Assembly (NCBI RefSeq): GCF_028807635.1
Contig: NZ_JARBAX010000002.1
Coordinates: 1,860,001 to 1,924,000, forward strand
DNA: 64,000 bases
Reading direction: 5' to 3'
Source of the DNA: Streptomyces spiramyceticus
GTDB lineage: Bacteria > Actinomycetota > Actinomycetes > Streptomycetales > Streptomycetaceae
Shown piece after piece: positions 55,479-64,000 of the stretch. A program made the translations under genes and the position numbers. The notes beneath the pieces were generated by a model. The model had not been told where the DNA came from, did not search any database, and saw nothing but the letters and a program-made list of their open reading frames with translations. How positions within the stretch are numbered: position 1 is the stretch's first letter; each line of letters begins with the position of its first letter.

Positions 55479-56477
55479 TCACCCCAGTTTCCAGGTGGCA
55501 TGCTCTTCCGCGGAGGAGAGGGTCCAGCCCATCAGCATCCCTGTCGCGACCAGGCGCTCGAACTCGTGAAGAAGGCTGCTCGCCGCGAGTCCGCAGAGGC
55601 GAGCCACGTGGCCGGTGTCGGCAGAGCCGTCGCGCCGAGACGGACCGGTGAGCGCGTGAAGTCCCACCGACAGTAGCTGCCCCGTCGGCCCGAGCCCGCG
55701 AGCGCGGGCCTGACGTGCTGTGCGCAGAGCCCAGTCGGCTGCCTGTCGGCGCACGGCGGAGCTCGGCATGCCGGTCACCGAGTCGGTGAGCCGACCCGTG
55801 TGGAGCGAGTCGGTGGAAAGAGCGGGGGTGACGAACCGGCTGTCCGCGAGTTCCTTCCAGGCGCTGCTCATGGATCCGTGGCCCATGCCGTGGACGAGTC
55901 CTTTGCGCAGGCGGACAGCGCTTGAGGAGGTGGCGCGCAGGACGGCCTGGAGGGCGAGGAGCCGCGCCTCGGGAGTGGTGTGAAGGGGCAGGGACGCTGC
56001 CAGATAGCTGAGCATCTGCCCGGCCAGCAGGGCACTGGCATTGACGTCGCACGGTCGGCGGTGACGTACCGGAACGCGGCGGGGTAGTGGTGAGGGGCGC
56101 GCGAGCCTGGTCTCCGGTACGACCGAAGCGTCGGCCGTGGCGTGTGCGCAGGCCGTGCACGCATCGGCGAGGCGCCACAGCCGGCCGCCGCGCTCGCGGG
56201 CGAGGACCAGGAGGACGGGGCCGGCGCAGCCGCGGTGGCGCGGATGCCAGTGGCAGCCTCGTTCGTGGCATTGGCATGTCCGCAGGTGCTGGGGGAGAGG
56301 ACAGGCGCGGGCGTGCTGTGCGAGGTGCGCCAGGGCGGTGGCTCGCGCGGAGCGTCCCTGTAGTGCTTGTGGTGCCGAGGGGCACTGGGGGCAGACCAGG
56401 AGCGGCCCTTGGGGGAGAGGGCGCAGTTCGACCACCCAGGTACGTGGCGCGGAAGCGCGCATGATGCACAGCCTCAT
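55479..56477 (-). CDS. Cys-rich hypothetical protein beside an XRE regulator
   Basis: The 332-aa product begins MRLCIMRASAPRTWVVELRP. It has an N-terminal Cys/His-rich region (LLVCPQCPSAP, ACPLPQHLRTCQCHERGCHW) suggesting zinc binding, then an Ala/Leu-rich helical part (ALLAGQMLSYLAASLPLHTT) and a C-terminal part LCGLAASSLLHEFERLVATG. I do not recognise the family by function, though such genes recur in Streptomyces integrative elements. The ATG has GGAGTCGAGGGGG upstream. It is divergent from the XRE gene, and the shared region contains the operators at 56561-56626, so it is probably repressed by that XRE protein. Confidence 0.6.
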   Translation of the reverse strand: MRLCIMRASAPRTWVVELRPLPQGPLLVCPQCPSAPQALQGRSARATALAHLAQHARACPLPQHLRTCQCHERGCHWHPRHRGCAGPVLLVLARERGGRLWRLADACTACAHATADASVVPETRLARPSPLPRRVPVRHRRPCDVNASALLAGQMLSYLAASLPLHTTPEARLLALQAVLRATSSSAVRLRKGLVHGMGHGSMSSAWKELADSRFVTPALSTDSLHTGRLTDSVTGMPSSAVRRQAADWALRTARQARARGLGPTGQLLSVGLHALTGPSRRDGSADTGHVARLCGLAASSLLHEFERLVATGMLMGWTLSSAEEHATWKLG

Positions 56478-56560
56478 CGGCCCCCTCGACTCCTTTCCGT
56501 CCCCGCCCCATTCGGGCCGGAGAGGCCCTGTCGGGATGCGGGGTGACGGCCGCACACCGT

Positions 56561-56626
56561 AGTGCAGACATCTGCCCTTCGGGGCGGCCTCCTCCCGCCC
56601 GGGCAGATAGGGCAGAGGTCTGCACT
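56561..56626. promoter_or_regulatory. paired operators GCAGA-nn-TCTGC
   Basis: Two 5-2-5 palindromes, GCAGACATCTGC (56564-56575) and GCAGAGGTCTGC (56612-56623), lie 48 bases apart in the divergent promoter region. Their flanks extend a larger inverted repeat (AGTGCAGACATCTGCCCT against AGGGCAGAGGTCTGCACT, 17 of 18 matching). The placement suggests autoregulation and control of the divergent gene by the adjacent XRE repressor. Confidence 0.65.
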
Positions 56627-56660
56627 GACAGGGCTGGCGTCGCCGCCGTCGGATGGTCGG

Positions 56661-56921
56661 GTGACGATCTTGCCGCCCGAGCCGAACCTCGAAGCGCTCC
56701 GCCTTCGGCTCGCGCAGCTGAGGGGCGAGCGCGGCTGGTCGTACGACGACCTCGCCGAACGGACCGGCAAATCCAGGCGCACGCTCATCGAAATTGAGCA
56801 GGGCCGCACCATCGGATCGCTCGACACCTGGCACGCCCTCGGGCACGCCTTCGGCGTTCCCTTCGCCGACCTCTTCGCCGCCCTGTGTGAGGAACACGAG
56901 CCGCCAGGGTCCGCCGACTAG
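56661..56921 (+). CDS. XRE-family transcriptional regulator
   Basis: The 86-aa protein is a single helix-turn-helix domain: NLEALRLRLAQLRGERGWSY, DDLAERTGKSRRTLIEIEQG, and RTIGSLDTWHALGHAFGVPF. It resembles small phage- or plasmid-type repressors. The GTG at 56661 lies 38 bases after the second operator. It likely represses its own gene and the divergent Cys-rich gene (inference from the operators). Confidence 0.85.
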   Translation: MTILPPEPNLEALRLRLAQLRGERGWSYDDLAERTGKSRRTLIEIEQGRTIGSLDTWHALGHAFGVPFADLFAALCEEHEPPGSAD

Positions 56922-57078
56922 CCCCGGACAACTGCCATCCAGGATCACCCGAACCGGTCACCCGTCCCGAACGAACAACCGACCCGTCGGGCGCACGTTC
57001 TCAACTCTTGGGCCGGTCGGGCGAACCCGCGGCGACACTCACCGCACTTCCAGCGTGTCACCTGGAAGCTTCACACCC

Positions 57079-57880
57079 ATGCACTCCACCCGCGCCACGC
57101 GCCGCCACTCGGACGGCATCCCCAAGACCCGCGGCCGCTGGCGTTCCCTGACCGTTGCCCACGACAGCCCCAGCCGCCTGCTGCGCATCGCCCAGTCCGC
57201 CCACTGCCGCGACTGCGGTAACCCGGTCAACTGGCACACCACCAGCAACCGGCGGGCCATCCCGCTCCACCCCTTCGAACTGCCGACCGTCATCGTCCCC
57301 GAGCCGCACCGATGGCACCTCGCCTCGGGCATCGCGCACCCCGCGGGCGACGGCAGCCCCTGGTGCCACCTCGCACACCTCACCCTGTGCCCGGCCAGCA
57401 CCGCCCCCCGCCACCGACGCCGGCATCCTCACCCCAGGGCACCACCCCGAGACCGAGCCCCACCACGACGACTCCTGCACACCGGCGCGCCCCGTCGTCC
57501 AGCTCCTCTACGGCCGGTACATCGGCGCCGCCCCCATCCACGACATCCAATGTGTCGCCCAGACCGTACGCCGCACCCGCTGCACCAACCCCGTCCTCGC
57601 CCCCGGAACCACCCCAGGACGCTGGACCCTCATGCCGGCCACCCCACACCGCCGTGGCACCCGACAACTTGCCCTGCCCGCATCCGACATCGCCGTCTAC
57701 GACCTTGGGCACCTCCCCTACGGCGAGCAGGTCCGCTGGCGCGCACAGCGTTGCCCCACCCACGCGGCAATGACCACGGCCCCTGACCTCGCCCTCGCCG
57801 ACTGGGAACTCCTCGACCCGCTGTTTCACCACCAGTTCCTGGCCACCCGGCTGCCACGCGGAACCCGACGACACGACTGA
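57079..57880 (+). pseudogene. DUF6083-type protein, frameshifted
   Basis: The first frame gives MHSTRATRRHSDGIPKTRGR, RIAQSAHCRDCGNPVNWHTT and HLTLCPASTAP. After a one-base shift near 57415 the second gives ARPVVQLLYGRYIGAAPIHD and IQCVAQTVRRTRCTNPVLAP to the TGA. The parts join in order as one 265-aa protein with two CxxC-type clusters, matching the DUF6083 family as I recall it from Streptomyces. The function is unknown. Confidence 0.65.
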
Positions 57881-57942
57881 GCCCCGCAGCGCCCATCAGC
57901 GATCTGTCTCAGCGTCACTGCCCGAACCGGAGCACCCTCACG

Positions 57943-59411
57943 TTGTTCACGCCCACCGACGAACAGGCTCAAGCGGCCGACCGCTTCCATGCCGGAGACC
58001 ACATGGCCCTTCAGGCCGGCGCCGGCACCGGCAAAACCTCCACCCTCGCACTGCTCGCCCGCAGCACCACACGGCGCGGCCGCTACCTCGCCTACAACCG
58101 CGCCATCGCCCAGGAAGCCACCACCCGCTTCCCGCCCACGTCACCTGCAAAACCGCCCACGCGCTCGCCTACGCAGCCCTCGGCCACCGCTACACGCGCC
58201 GCCTCGGCGCACCCCGCCGCCCCGCCTGGAAGACCGGACAGGACCTCGGCATCATCAAACCGACCCACATCGCCAGCCACGCGCTCATGCCCACCACCCT
58301 GTCCAACACCGTCCTGCGGACCGTGACCCGCTTCTGCCACTCCGCAGACACCACCCTCACCCGCCGCCACGTCCCACCGCTGCGCGGCCTCGACACCCCC
58401 GAACACCACCGCGAACTCGCCGACCTCGTCCTGCCCTACGCCAACAAAGCCTGGGCCGACCTGCAGAACCCCGACACCGGAGCCGTCCGCTTCGACCCTG
58501 ACCACTTCCTCAAGATCTGGTCACTGACCAACCCCAAGATCCCCGCCGACTTCCTCCTCCTCGACGAAGCCCAGGACACCAACCCCGTCGTCGAGCACAT
58601 CTTCAACAACCAGCGCTACCACGCCCAGCTCGTCCTCGTCGGCGACTCCGCCCAGGCCATCTACCACTGGCGCGGCGCCAAAGACGTCATGACCGGCTTC
58701 CACGGCACCCGCCTAACGCTCTCCCGCTCCTTCCGCTTCGGCCCCGCCCTCGCCGACGAAGCCAACCGCTGGCTCGCCATCGCAGACGCCCCCGTCCGCC
58801 TGACCGGCACCGACACCCTGCCCACCGAGCTTGGCCCCCTCAACCGCCCCGACGCCATCCTGTGCCGCACCAACGTCGGCGCCATGAAACACGTCATGAG
58901 CCTCCTCGCCACCGGCACCCCCGTCGCCCTCGTCGGAGGAGGGGACAACCTGCGCTCCCTCGCCCTGGCCGCCCGCGACCTCAAAGACGGACGCCGCACC
59001 AGCCACCCCGAGCTCGTCCTCTTCCCCACCTGGGGAACCGTCCAGGACTACGCCGCGCACGACCCTTCCGGACGCGACCTCCAGCCCCTGGTCGACCTTG
59101 TCGGCACCCACGGAACCGACGCCATCCTCACCGCCGTCAGCCGCCTCACCACGGAAGAGCACGCGCAGGTCACCGTCTCCACCGCCCACAAGGCCAAAGG
59201 CCGCGAATGGGCACGCGTGCAAATCGCCGACGACTTTAGCCCGCCCAAGGACACCGACCAGCAGGACAGCCAAGGCCGGCCCATTCCAGGACCCATCGAC
59301 GACAGCGAAGCCCGCCTCGCCTACGTCGCTGTCACCCGCGCCCGCACACGCCTCGACATGGGCGGCCTCGCCTGGATCGACACCCACCCGGACGGAAGGC
59401 CCTCGCCGTAG
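57943..59411 (+). pseudogene. UvrD/Rep-like SF1 helicase, frameshifted
   Basis: The first frame has Q-motif and motif I (FTPTDEQAQAADRFHAGDHM, ALQAGAGTGKTSTLALLARS). A missing base near 58131 shifts to a second frame with TCKTAHALAYAALGHRYTRR, ADFLLLDEAQDTNPVVEHIF (II), LVLVGDSAQAIYHWRGAKDV (III), LSRSFRFGP (IV), VSTAHKAKGREWARVQIADD (V) and ARLAYVAVTRARTRLDM (VI). With the base restored it is a compact 490-aa helicase of the type found in Streptomyces mobile elements and defence loci. The start codon read is TTG. Confidence 0.75.
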
Positions 59412-59710
59412 CGCTCTGGCCGCAGACGGTGAACTGCACCCAGGAGAAGAGGTGTGACCGACCGCCCTCAAGTAGCGCTTGATCGGCGGAACTTGAGCGT
59501 GAGTCCGGCGCTGGGCTCCGAGGGCCTTCCTGGGCGCCGACGCCGCCGATCCCGGCGGCCGACCCGGTTGAACCTCGACACCGCACGGCCCTACGCCCCG
59601 AAGGGCGGCCGGCCCCGACGGCTTCCTCGCGTCCGTCCGCCGGCGTACGGCGCGGGTGCGTTCTTCACCGCGGTCTGAACGCGACCGACCAACAAAAGGA
59701 CTCTCCTCCC
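59412..59710. other. no supported gene
   Basis: A GTG frame at 59454-59678 is open but Arg/Pro-rich with no recognisable sequence. Nothing else was seen. Confidence 0.4.
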
Positions 59711-60040
59711 ATGTTCGGCACACTCATGCTCATGGCCGTTCCCGCCCTGCTGTTCCGGCTGCTTGGCGCGTTCGGCGTCAGACGGTTCGCGACCTGGTGC
59801 GTGTCCGTTCTGCACGGCCTCGCGGTCATCGCTGGTGTTCACGGCGAGTGCCCGCTTCGCCCCCTCCGCCGTCGGCCCCATACCCGGCCACCACGACCTG
59901 GTCGCGATGGTCCCGCCGTTCGTGCCCTTCCCCCGACTCGCGGTCTACGCGACAGGAGTCCTGGAACTCCTCGGCGCCGCCGACGCCGTCGCCCGGGCCG
60001 CGAGAGCGGAACCGCGCCTGCGCATCGTGGCCGGGATGCA
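59711..60040 (+). pseudogene. DoxX-like membrane protein relic
   Basis: The first frame starts MFGTLMLMAVPALLFRLLGA and FATWCVSVLHGLAV. After a shift near 59835 the second has FTASARFAPSAVGPIPGHHD, LVAMVPPFVPFPRLAVYATG and VLELLGAADAV, the conserved core of DoxX-like small membrane proteins. The last two helices are missing, the sequence degenerating after about 60000. It is a frameshifted and truncated copy. Confidence 0.65.
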
Positions 60041-60577
60041 TGCGTCCCGATCCATCAGCCCGAACCTCATGCATCGCAACAGCAACAAAGGACATCGAAT
60101 TTCACACTGCATGGGAAGAAGTCATGGCGGAAAGAATTCGCCTGGCGGCTCGCTGCGGACTGCGAATTACGGACTTGCCGCCTGTCGGCCAGTGCGCGGG
60201 GACTCTACGACTATGCGACTTCACCTCATGCGCTGGGTCCTCGACCCCGTGACCAGCTGGCAGGCCCTGCGGGAGTCCAGACGAAGCCGTGGACGCACCT
60301 CATTTGACGTGGCCTGGCGGCAGGCAAGGGTCGCCCGGCATCCCGACGAAGCCCCCTACCTGTGGCACGGACATGGGGCAGCAGCCGAAACGGATCACCG
60401 GGAAAGCGACCCGTGCTGACCGGTCAGATGGCCTGATCCGCACCAATGGAATTCGGTCGAGGCCGGAATATCCCTCCCAGCAGGAAATTTCCGCCACATT
60501 CAAAAAAGCGCTCATCGAAGCCCGGATGCTTCGTGAGAATCAGGGTTCTGTCAATCCGGACAACGGGGGAGTGGAAT
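60041..60577. other. mostly unassigned; possible short ORF 60213-60419
   Basis: A plus-strand frame at 60213-60419 (MRLHLMRWVLDPVTSWQALR to HGAAAETDHRESDPC, 68 aa) is plausible but unsupported by a ribosome site. The sequence is locally lower in GC than the flanks between 60430 and 60580, consistent with a promoter region for the gene at 60578. Confidence 0.35.
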
Positions 60578-61099
60578 ATGCCGGATCCTGTGGAGATCGC
60601 GCTGATCAGTTCAGCTGTACCTGCCACTCTGACCTTCCTGTACCAGCGCCTGGAGCACCTGCTCAGCCCCCGGCACGCGGAACCCGAGCAGGACCTCGCG
60701 CTTCCCGACACACTGGTCGGCACGCTCCAGCTTCCCCTGCAGCCGGACCAGGAGCAGCTCCAGGCCCGGCAGGCCGAGCTCGGCTTGCTCTACGGCTTCC
60801 TCGAGGAGTACGCAAGCCGAGAGCCGGAAGTACTGACCCCAGAGCAGGGTCTCCTGCGCAGCATGGGGAAGCTGCGCGCCATCCTGGAAGACGTCTACAA
60901 CCAACGCCTGACCTTCGCAGGCGAGGACCGCCCCGCCTCCGGTCCGTTCGTGGACCAGAAGCTGACCACGCTCACCGGCGAGGCCACGGGCATGGACGCC
61001 GACGAGATCACCGGCAACGCAAAGGTCACCCAGCAGGTGGAGACAGTTGAAGCCGGCGCCCAGCTGACCGGTATGAAAGCACGGCGGATCGGCGGATAG
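60578..61099 (+). CDS. hypothetical protein with N-terminal anchor (possible defence-locus component)
   Basis: The 173-aa protein begins MPDPVEIALISSAVPATLTF, a hydrophobic N-terminus that may be a membrane anchor. A helical middle follows (LLYGFLEEYASREPEVLTPE, LLRSMGKLRAILEDVYNQRL). The C-terminal part is repetitive and strand-like, with three TGM/TGN turns (LTGEATGMDADEITGNAKVT, QLTGMKARRIGG). GGGGGAG precedes the ATG. A P-loop gene follows 65 bases later in the same direction. The function is unknown; I have seen similar pairs near NTPase defence genes, but this is memory and was not searched. Confidence 0.6.
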   Translation: MPDPVEIALISSAVPATLTFLYQRLEHLLSPRHAEPEQDLALPDTLVGTLQLPLQPDQEQLQARQAELGLLYGFLEEYASREPEVLTPEQGLLRSMGKLRAILEDVYNQRLTFAGEDRPASGPFVDQKLTTLTGEATGMDADEITGNAKVTQQVETVEAGAQLTGMKARRIGG

Positions 61100-61164
61100 C
61101 GGCGCCGCAACACCTCCCCGGTGCGCACCCGCGCAACAACACCAACTGTCCGAAGGGCCGCGCG

Positions 61165-61685
61165 TTGACGCTGAACGAACCCACAGCACCCAGACAGCCC
61201 ACCGAGCTGCCCGCACCTGCTGCACCTTCGGCTGGCCATCCAGCCGAAGGCATCAGCGCCGCCCCGATTCCCGCTACCGACCCTGTCGAACCCGTAGCCG
61301 AGACGGTCTCGACCGCCGTTGGGAACATTGCCGACCCGGCTGAGCACATTGCGCCGCCCACGACAGAGCAACCACCTGAGGCGGCACCTGTGGGCGGCAC
61401 CGCACCCGAAGCCGGCAACCTCGCCGACACCGGCATGAACGACACCAGCGCAGCTGCAGCACAAGTCGACCAGACCGTCACCACCAACAACGGCACACTC
61501 ATCGGGATTCAGAACAACCACGAGATCCAGCGTCTGCGGGGGATCCCTCTGACGGACGACTGGATCCGCCGTCGACTCGGCGGCTATGTCGGAGACGACG
61601 ACACGGCGAAAGCGCTCGGAGCGATTCTCGACATCCACCGAGTGGGGGTCATCCACGCCGGCGCCGGTACCGGCCCCATCCCCGG
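61165..61685 (+). pseudogene. P-loop NTPase, cut off at Walker A
   Basis: The frame opens (TTG start) with a disordered Ala/Pro/Glu-rich segment of about 90 residues. It then has VDQTVTTNNGTLIGIQNNHE, LRGIPLTDDWIRRRLGGYVG, and LDIHRVGVIHAGAGTG, the first part of a Walker A loop. There the match ends: after GAGTG the sequence becomes the antisense 3' end of the nucleotidyltransferase gene. More than half of the original NTPase is therefore lost. It would have been coupled to the gene at 60578. Confidence 0.55.
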
Positions 61686-62321
61686 CTCGACGAACTCCCA
61701 CGCCCAGACCGTCAGATTGTGCGAGGAGAAGCCCGGCTGGGAGTACTGCTTGTTCCACGCCTTCAGCAGACGCACCACCCGCCGGCGGGTACGCCGCAGC
61801 GACTGCGCCCCGCCGGTGAAGAGCTCGACGTGCCCCTCCGGGTCGGACGCCTCCCAGCGGTCGGTCTCCAGGTTCGGGATCCACAGCCCGCCCCCCTCCT
61901 TCCGGGTGAGGGCCACGACCAGGTCCACCGTCGGGTCCTGGCCGTCGACCGGCTCCCCGAACGTGACCTTCGGACCGCGCTTGGAGGTTCCGCAGCGTGC
62001 CTTCGGGTACACCTTGCGCACTGCGGGACCGAGCAGCGCGCACAGCTCGCCGGTGATCGCGGTCGGCGTCTCGCCGCCCCCGTCCGGCCCGAGCCGCGGA
62101 TACACGCGCCGGTCCAGGACGACTCCGCCGTCACCGTCGCCGACCGGGTGGATGAAGGTGTGCTGGGGCAGCGAACCACTGCGGTAGGTCCGCAGCGCGC
62201 CCGTGAAGCCGATGGCGCTCGAGCGGACCAGGTCCAGCCGCGTACGTGCCTGCGCCAGCGGCTGCGGGTGGGCGTCGATCTGGTCGCGGATGTCGTTGAG
62301 GATGTCTTCGGTGTATCCCAT
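61686..62321 (-). pseudogene. CD-NTase-like nucleotidyltransferase, C-terminally truncated
   Basis: The protein from the ATG at 62321 has TRLDLVRSSAIGFTGALRTY, the GS motif in RSGSLPQHTFIHPVGDGDGG with the DxD pair, and the third Asp in PTVDLVVALTRKEGGGLWI, followed by LRRTRRRVVRLLKAWNKQYS. These are the marks of the Pol-beta-like CD-NTase/OAS fold that makes cyclic oligonucleotide signals in CBASS defence. After about residue 210 the family sequence stops and the frame runs antisense into the P-loop stump. No CBASS effector such as Cap4 or NucC is adjacent. A catalytic core may survive, but the C-terminal helical domain is incomplete. Confidence 0.6.
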
Positions 62322-62470
62322 GGAGGTTGTCCGTTCAGGTGAGGGGCGCCGAGCGCCGCACATCGCCCGGGACGTCCCCGGGCGGAGCCGTCACTCGGCG
62401 GCTCACCCTCCTCTGACGTCACACCGTCGAGATCGTCCGGGCGGCCCTCACCTTCGCCGCTGTGAGCAGG

Positions 62471-63511
62471 TCAGGAACAATCGCGGCAGACCTTGCTCGC
62501 ACCCTCGAACCGGGACGGAGCCAGGACCATGAAGCAGCGCTCGCAGGGACGGTCGCTCCGCCTTCTGGCGGCCGTGCAGCCACAGTGCCCCTGCCCGCAC
62601 GAAGGCTCCCCGCACTCCGCACACGCCAGCTCGGTGATCTTGAACGACTCACCACACGTCTCGCACTCCCACCAGGAACCGAACCGAGAGGTCCCGGTTC
62701 GAGGGCGCGGCGCCGTGAACGCGCGCCAGGCCACGCTGTCCTCGGCGAGCACAGCGATCAGGTAGTCCTCGTCACACCAGGCCGCCTGCCCGTACAACAG
62801 ATCGCTGCGCTCGCCGGACCTGTAGACCACGAACGTCTTGTCGCGCTCGATCGTGGCACGGGTACCCAAGGCCGCGGCCAGGAGCGGGGTCTTCGACTGA
62901 TCGGAACCCCCAGCCGGCGGAATCATGCCGTGAGCCGCGGCAAACAGCACCCGGCCCGCGGCATCGAACAAGACGACCACGCCACCGCCGGCCAGATACT
63001 GCGCCGCACGCACACAGCACGCCTCGCGCGATGCCAGGGAGGTGCGGAACATGGCAACGACATCATCGGCGGAGGGCCCCCGGCGGCGTACGTCCGCGGT
63101 AATCTGCGCATCCGGCACGAGCACGCGCGCAGCGAAGGCGTCACACGCCGCTTCCTCGAAGGCTTCGGAGTCCTCCCAGTCGAACAGGCGCTGCCCCAGC
63201 TCCGGGTCGGTCTGCTGGAGATGGTGGCCCAGCTCGTGCAGGCCGGTGAACCCCCGGCGCCGAAGCGAGCGGGCCGTCCCGACCACCAGGGTCGGGGGAT
63301 CGGTCTCCGGCCGGTAGCTGCCGGCGACCGAACACCGGCCACCGTCATCCGACGCGGCCTCCAACGACACCCGGATGTCCGCCCAGCGGCCCAGCTCGGC
63401 CAGCGGATCCACGCGCAGCGCTTCCAGAGCACCGGGGTGCAACCGCTCAAGAGCCGAGATCATCGCCTCCGCCTGACGCGGAGCCTCCTCGGTGAACCGG
63501 AGCCGTGTCAC
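62471..63511 (-). CDS. ImmA/IrrE family metallopeptidase with C-terminal zinc fingers
   Basis: The 346-aa protein has the zinc-protease motif FTGLHELGHHLQQTD (HExxH) and the downstream FEEAACDAFAARVLVP (third ligand Glu). A beta-rich middle follows (VLFDAAGRVLFAAAHGM, SGERSDLLYGQAAWCDED), and then an unusual C-terminal Cys cluster (WWECETCGESFKITELACAE, CGEPSCGQGHCGC, CERCFMVLAPS, CRDC) able to hold two or three zinc ions. ImmA/IrrE proteases cleave XRE-type repressors. The GTG at 63511 overlaps the stop of the XRE gene (GTGA), so the pair is co-translated. Confidence 0.82.
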   Translation of the reverse strand: MTRLRFTEEAPRQAEAMISALERLHPGALEALRVDPLAELGRWADIRVSLEAASDDGGRCSVAGSYRPETDPPTLVVGTARSLRRRGFTGLHELGHHLQQTDPELGQRLFDWEDSEAFEEAACDAFAARVLVPDAQITADVRRRGPSADDVVAMFRTSLASREACCVRAAQYLAGGGVVVLFDAAGRVLFAAAHGMIPPAGGSDQSKTPLLAAALGTRATIERDKTFVVYRSGERSDLLYGQAAWCDEDYLIAVLAEDSVAWRAFTAPRPRTGTSRFGSWWECETCGESFKITELACAECGEPSCGQGHCGCTAARRRSDRPCERCFMVLAPSRFEGASKVCRDCS

Positions 63512-64000
63512 GCGCCGCCCTTCACACTGCCCTCGCCGCCGAGGAACTGCCGCAGACGCGCGTCCCAATCGGCCACCCCACCGCCTGTCTGACGAGCGGC
63601 CAGCGCAAACGCGCCGTAGCCACCCGAAAGCCGCGCCTGCGCCTCACTGACCTCCAGCTGCCGCGCACGGCGTACCCACACCGAACGCCACCGCGGGTGC
63701 TCTGCGGCATAGACAAGATCAGCAGGCAGAGGACGGACCGTACGGGTGATCTGCTCTGCAGGCAGCCCGGTCGCCGAAGCGATGGCATCGATCCGGTCGG
63801 GAGGCAGCGGAATCTTGCCGCGAAGCAGCTTCATGACCTCCGGCTGTGGCATCTCCAAGGCAGAGCACAGCGTCCTCAAGTCCGGCCGGGCACCGAGCAG
63901 CGACGCCAGGGTCCCGGCAGGTCGCCCGCTCTCTTCAACCGGCAGACCGGGTGCATGCCGCAGATATTCCAGATCATCAGTGAGGCCGGCTCGTACCTCA
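63508..64000 (-). CDS. XRE-type repressor partner of ImmA/IrrE, partial at 5' end
   Basis: The frame is open to the window edge (about 163 residues seen). It has DLEYLRHAPGLPVEESGRPA and a helix-turn-helix segment LCSALEMPQPEVMKLLRGKI, PLPPDRIDAIASATGLPAEQ, then a helical C-terminal half (VRRARQLEVSEAQARLSGGY). The start codon lies outside the window. With the following metallopeptidase it forms the common repressor/protease pair that controls mobile elements and defence genes. The target operator is not visible here. Confidence 0.7.
   Translation of the reverse strand, partial: EVRAGLTDDLEYLRHAPGLPVEESGRPAGTLASLLGARPDLRTLCSALEMPQPEVMKLLRGKIPLPPDRIDAIASATGLPAEQITRTVRPLPADLVYAAEHPRWRSVWVRRARQLEVSEAQARLSGGYGAFALAARQTGGGVADWDARLRQFLGGEGSVKGGA

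Noticed and set aside
55264..56625. 453-codon minus-strand frame
   Set aside because: It is the out-of-frame shadow of the Cys-rich gene at 55479-56477 and is extremely Arg/Pro/Ser-rich.

Overview
The window is high-GC actinomycete DNA, most likely Streptomyces or a close relative. Supporting signs are strong G/C bias at third codon positions, frequent GTG starts, start/stop overlaps (GTGA, ATGA, TGATG), and families typical of that genus: XRE-TPR regulators, HATPase_c proteins, pentapeptide-repeat proteins and helicases with helicase-associated (HA) repeats. It is an accessory region, such as a chromosome arm, linear plasmid or integrated element. It is a patchwork of complete genes, gene stumps joined end to end, and transposon parts. 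At least a dozen genes are interrupted by single-base frameshifts, several in G/C runs, so either decay or uncorrected sequencing error is widespread.

Layout. 1-5.0 kb: a very large partial gene on the minus strand for the B component of a Tc (insecticidal toxin complex) toxin. 5.1-13.5 kb: a decayed IS1634-type transposase, an intact gpsA-like dehydrogenase, a DUF6262/TnpC-like stump, an MFS stump, a frameshifted IS110 transposase, a hypothetical gene, a hisC relic, a small CxxC protein, a YceI protein, one lone type I-E CRISPR repeat and tnpB/tnpC-like (Tn554-type) relics. 13.6-18.7 kb: an aminoglycoside-phosphotransferase-like gene, an MFS exporter, and a convergent YcaO/TfuA pair (RiPP thioamidation type) whose YcaO is truncated and joined to a HEAT-repeat gene stump. 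19-30 kb: a pentapeptide-repeat membrane protein, a helicase stump joined to a conjugative ATPase stump, then a conserved-looking regulatory block (GNAT, XRE-TPR, HATPase_c, PCMT-like methyltransferase, small proteins), a DUF6247/RelE-like toxin-antitoxin pair with a broken toxin, and a secreted protein. 30-36 kb: a second HA-helicase truncated next to a set of AGTGATC repeats, two hypotheticals and a split PIN-domain gene.

36-54 kb is the most coherent part. A four-gene Wadjet-like (JetD-JetA-JetB-JetC) SMC defence operon is followed upstream by a Tn7/Tn5053-type transposition module (tniQ, tnsA, tniA, tniB), all on the minus strand. A DUF6602-type nuclease and a zinc-ribbon protein lie at the distal side, and an intact HA-helicase diverges at the proximal side. 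The simplest reading is a Tn7-like transposon with an anti-plasmid/anti-phage system as cargo.

54-64 kb: hypotheticals, an XRE repressor with a clear pair of operator palindromes, a DUF6083 protein, a UvrD-like helicase, a DoxX relic, then a defence-like tail: a small membrane-anchored protein, a truncated P-loop gene, a truncated CD-NTase-like nucleotidyltransferase, and an XRE/ImmA-IrrE pair running out of the window.
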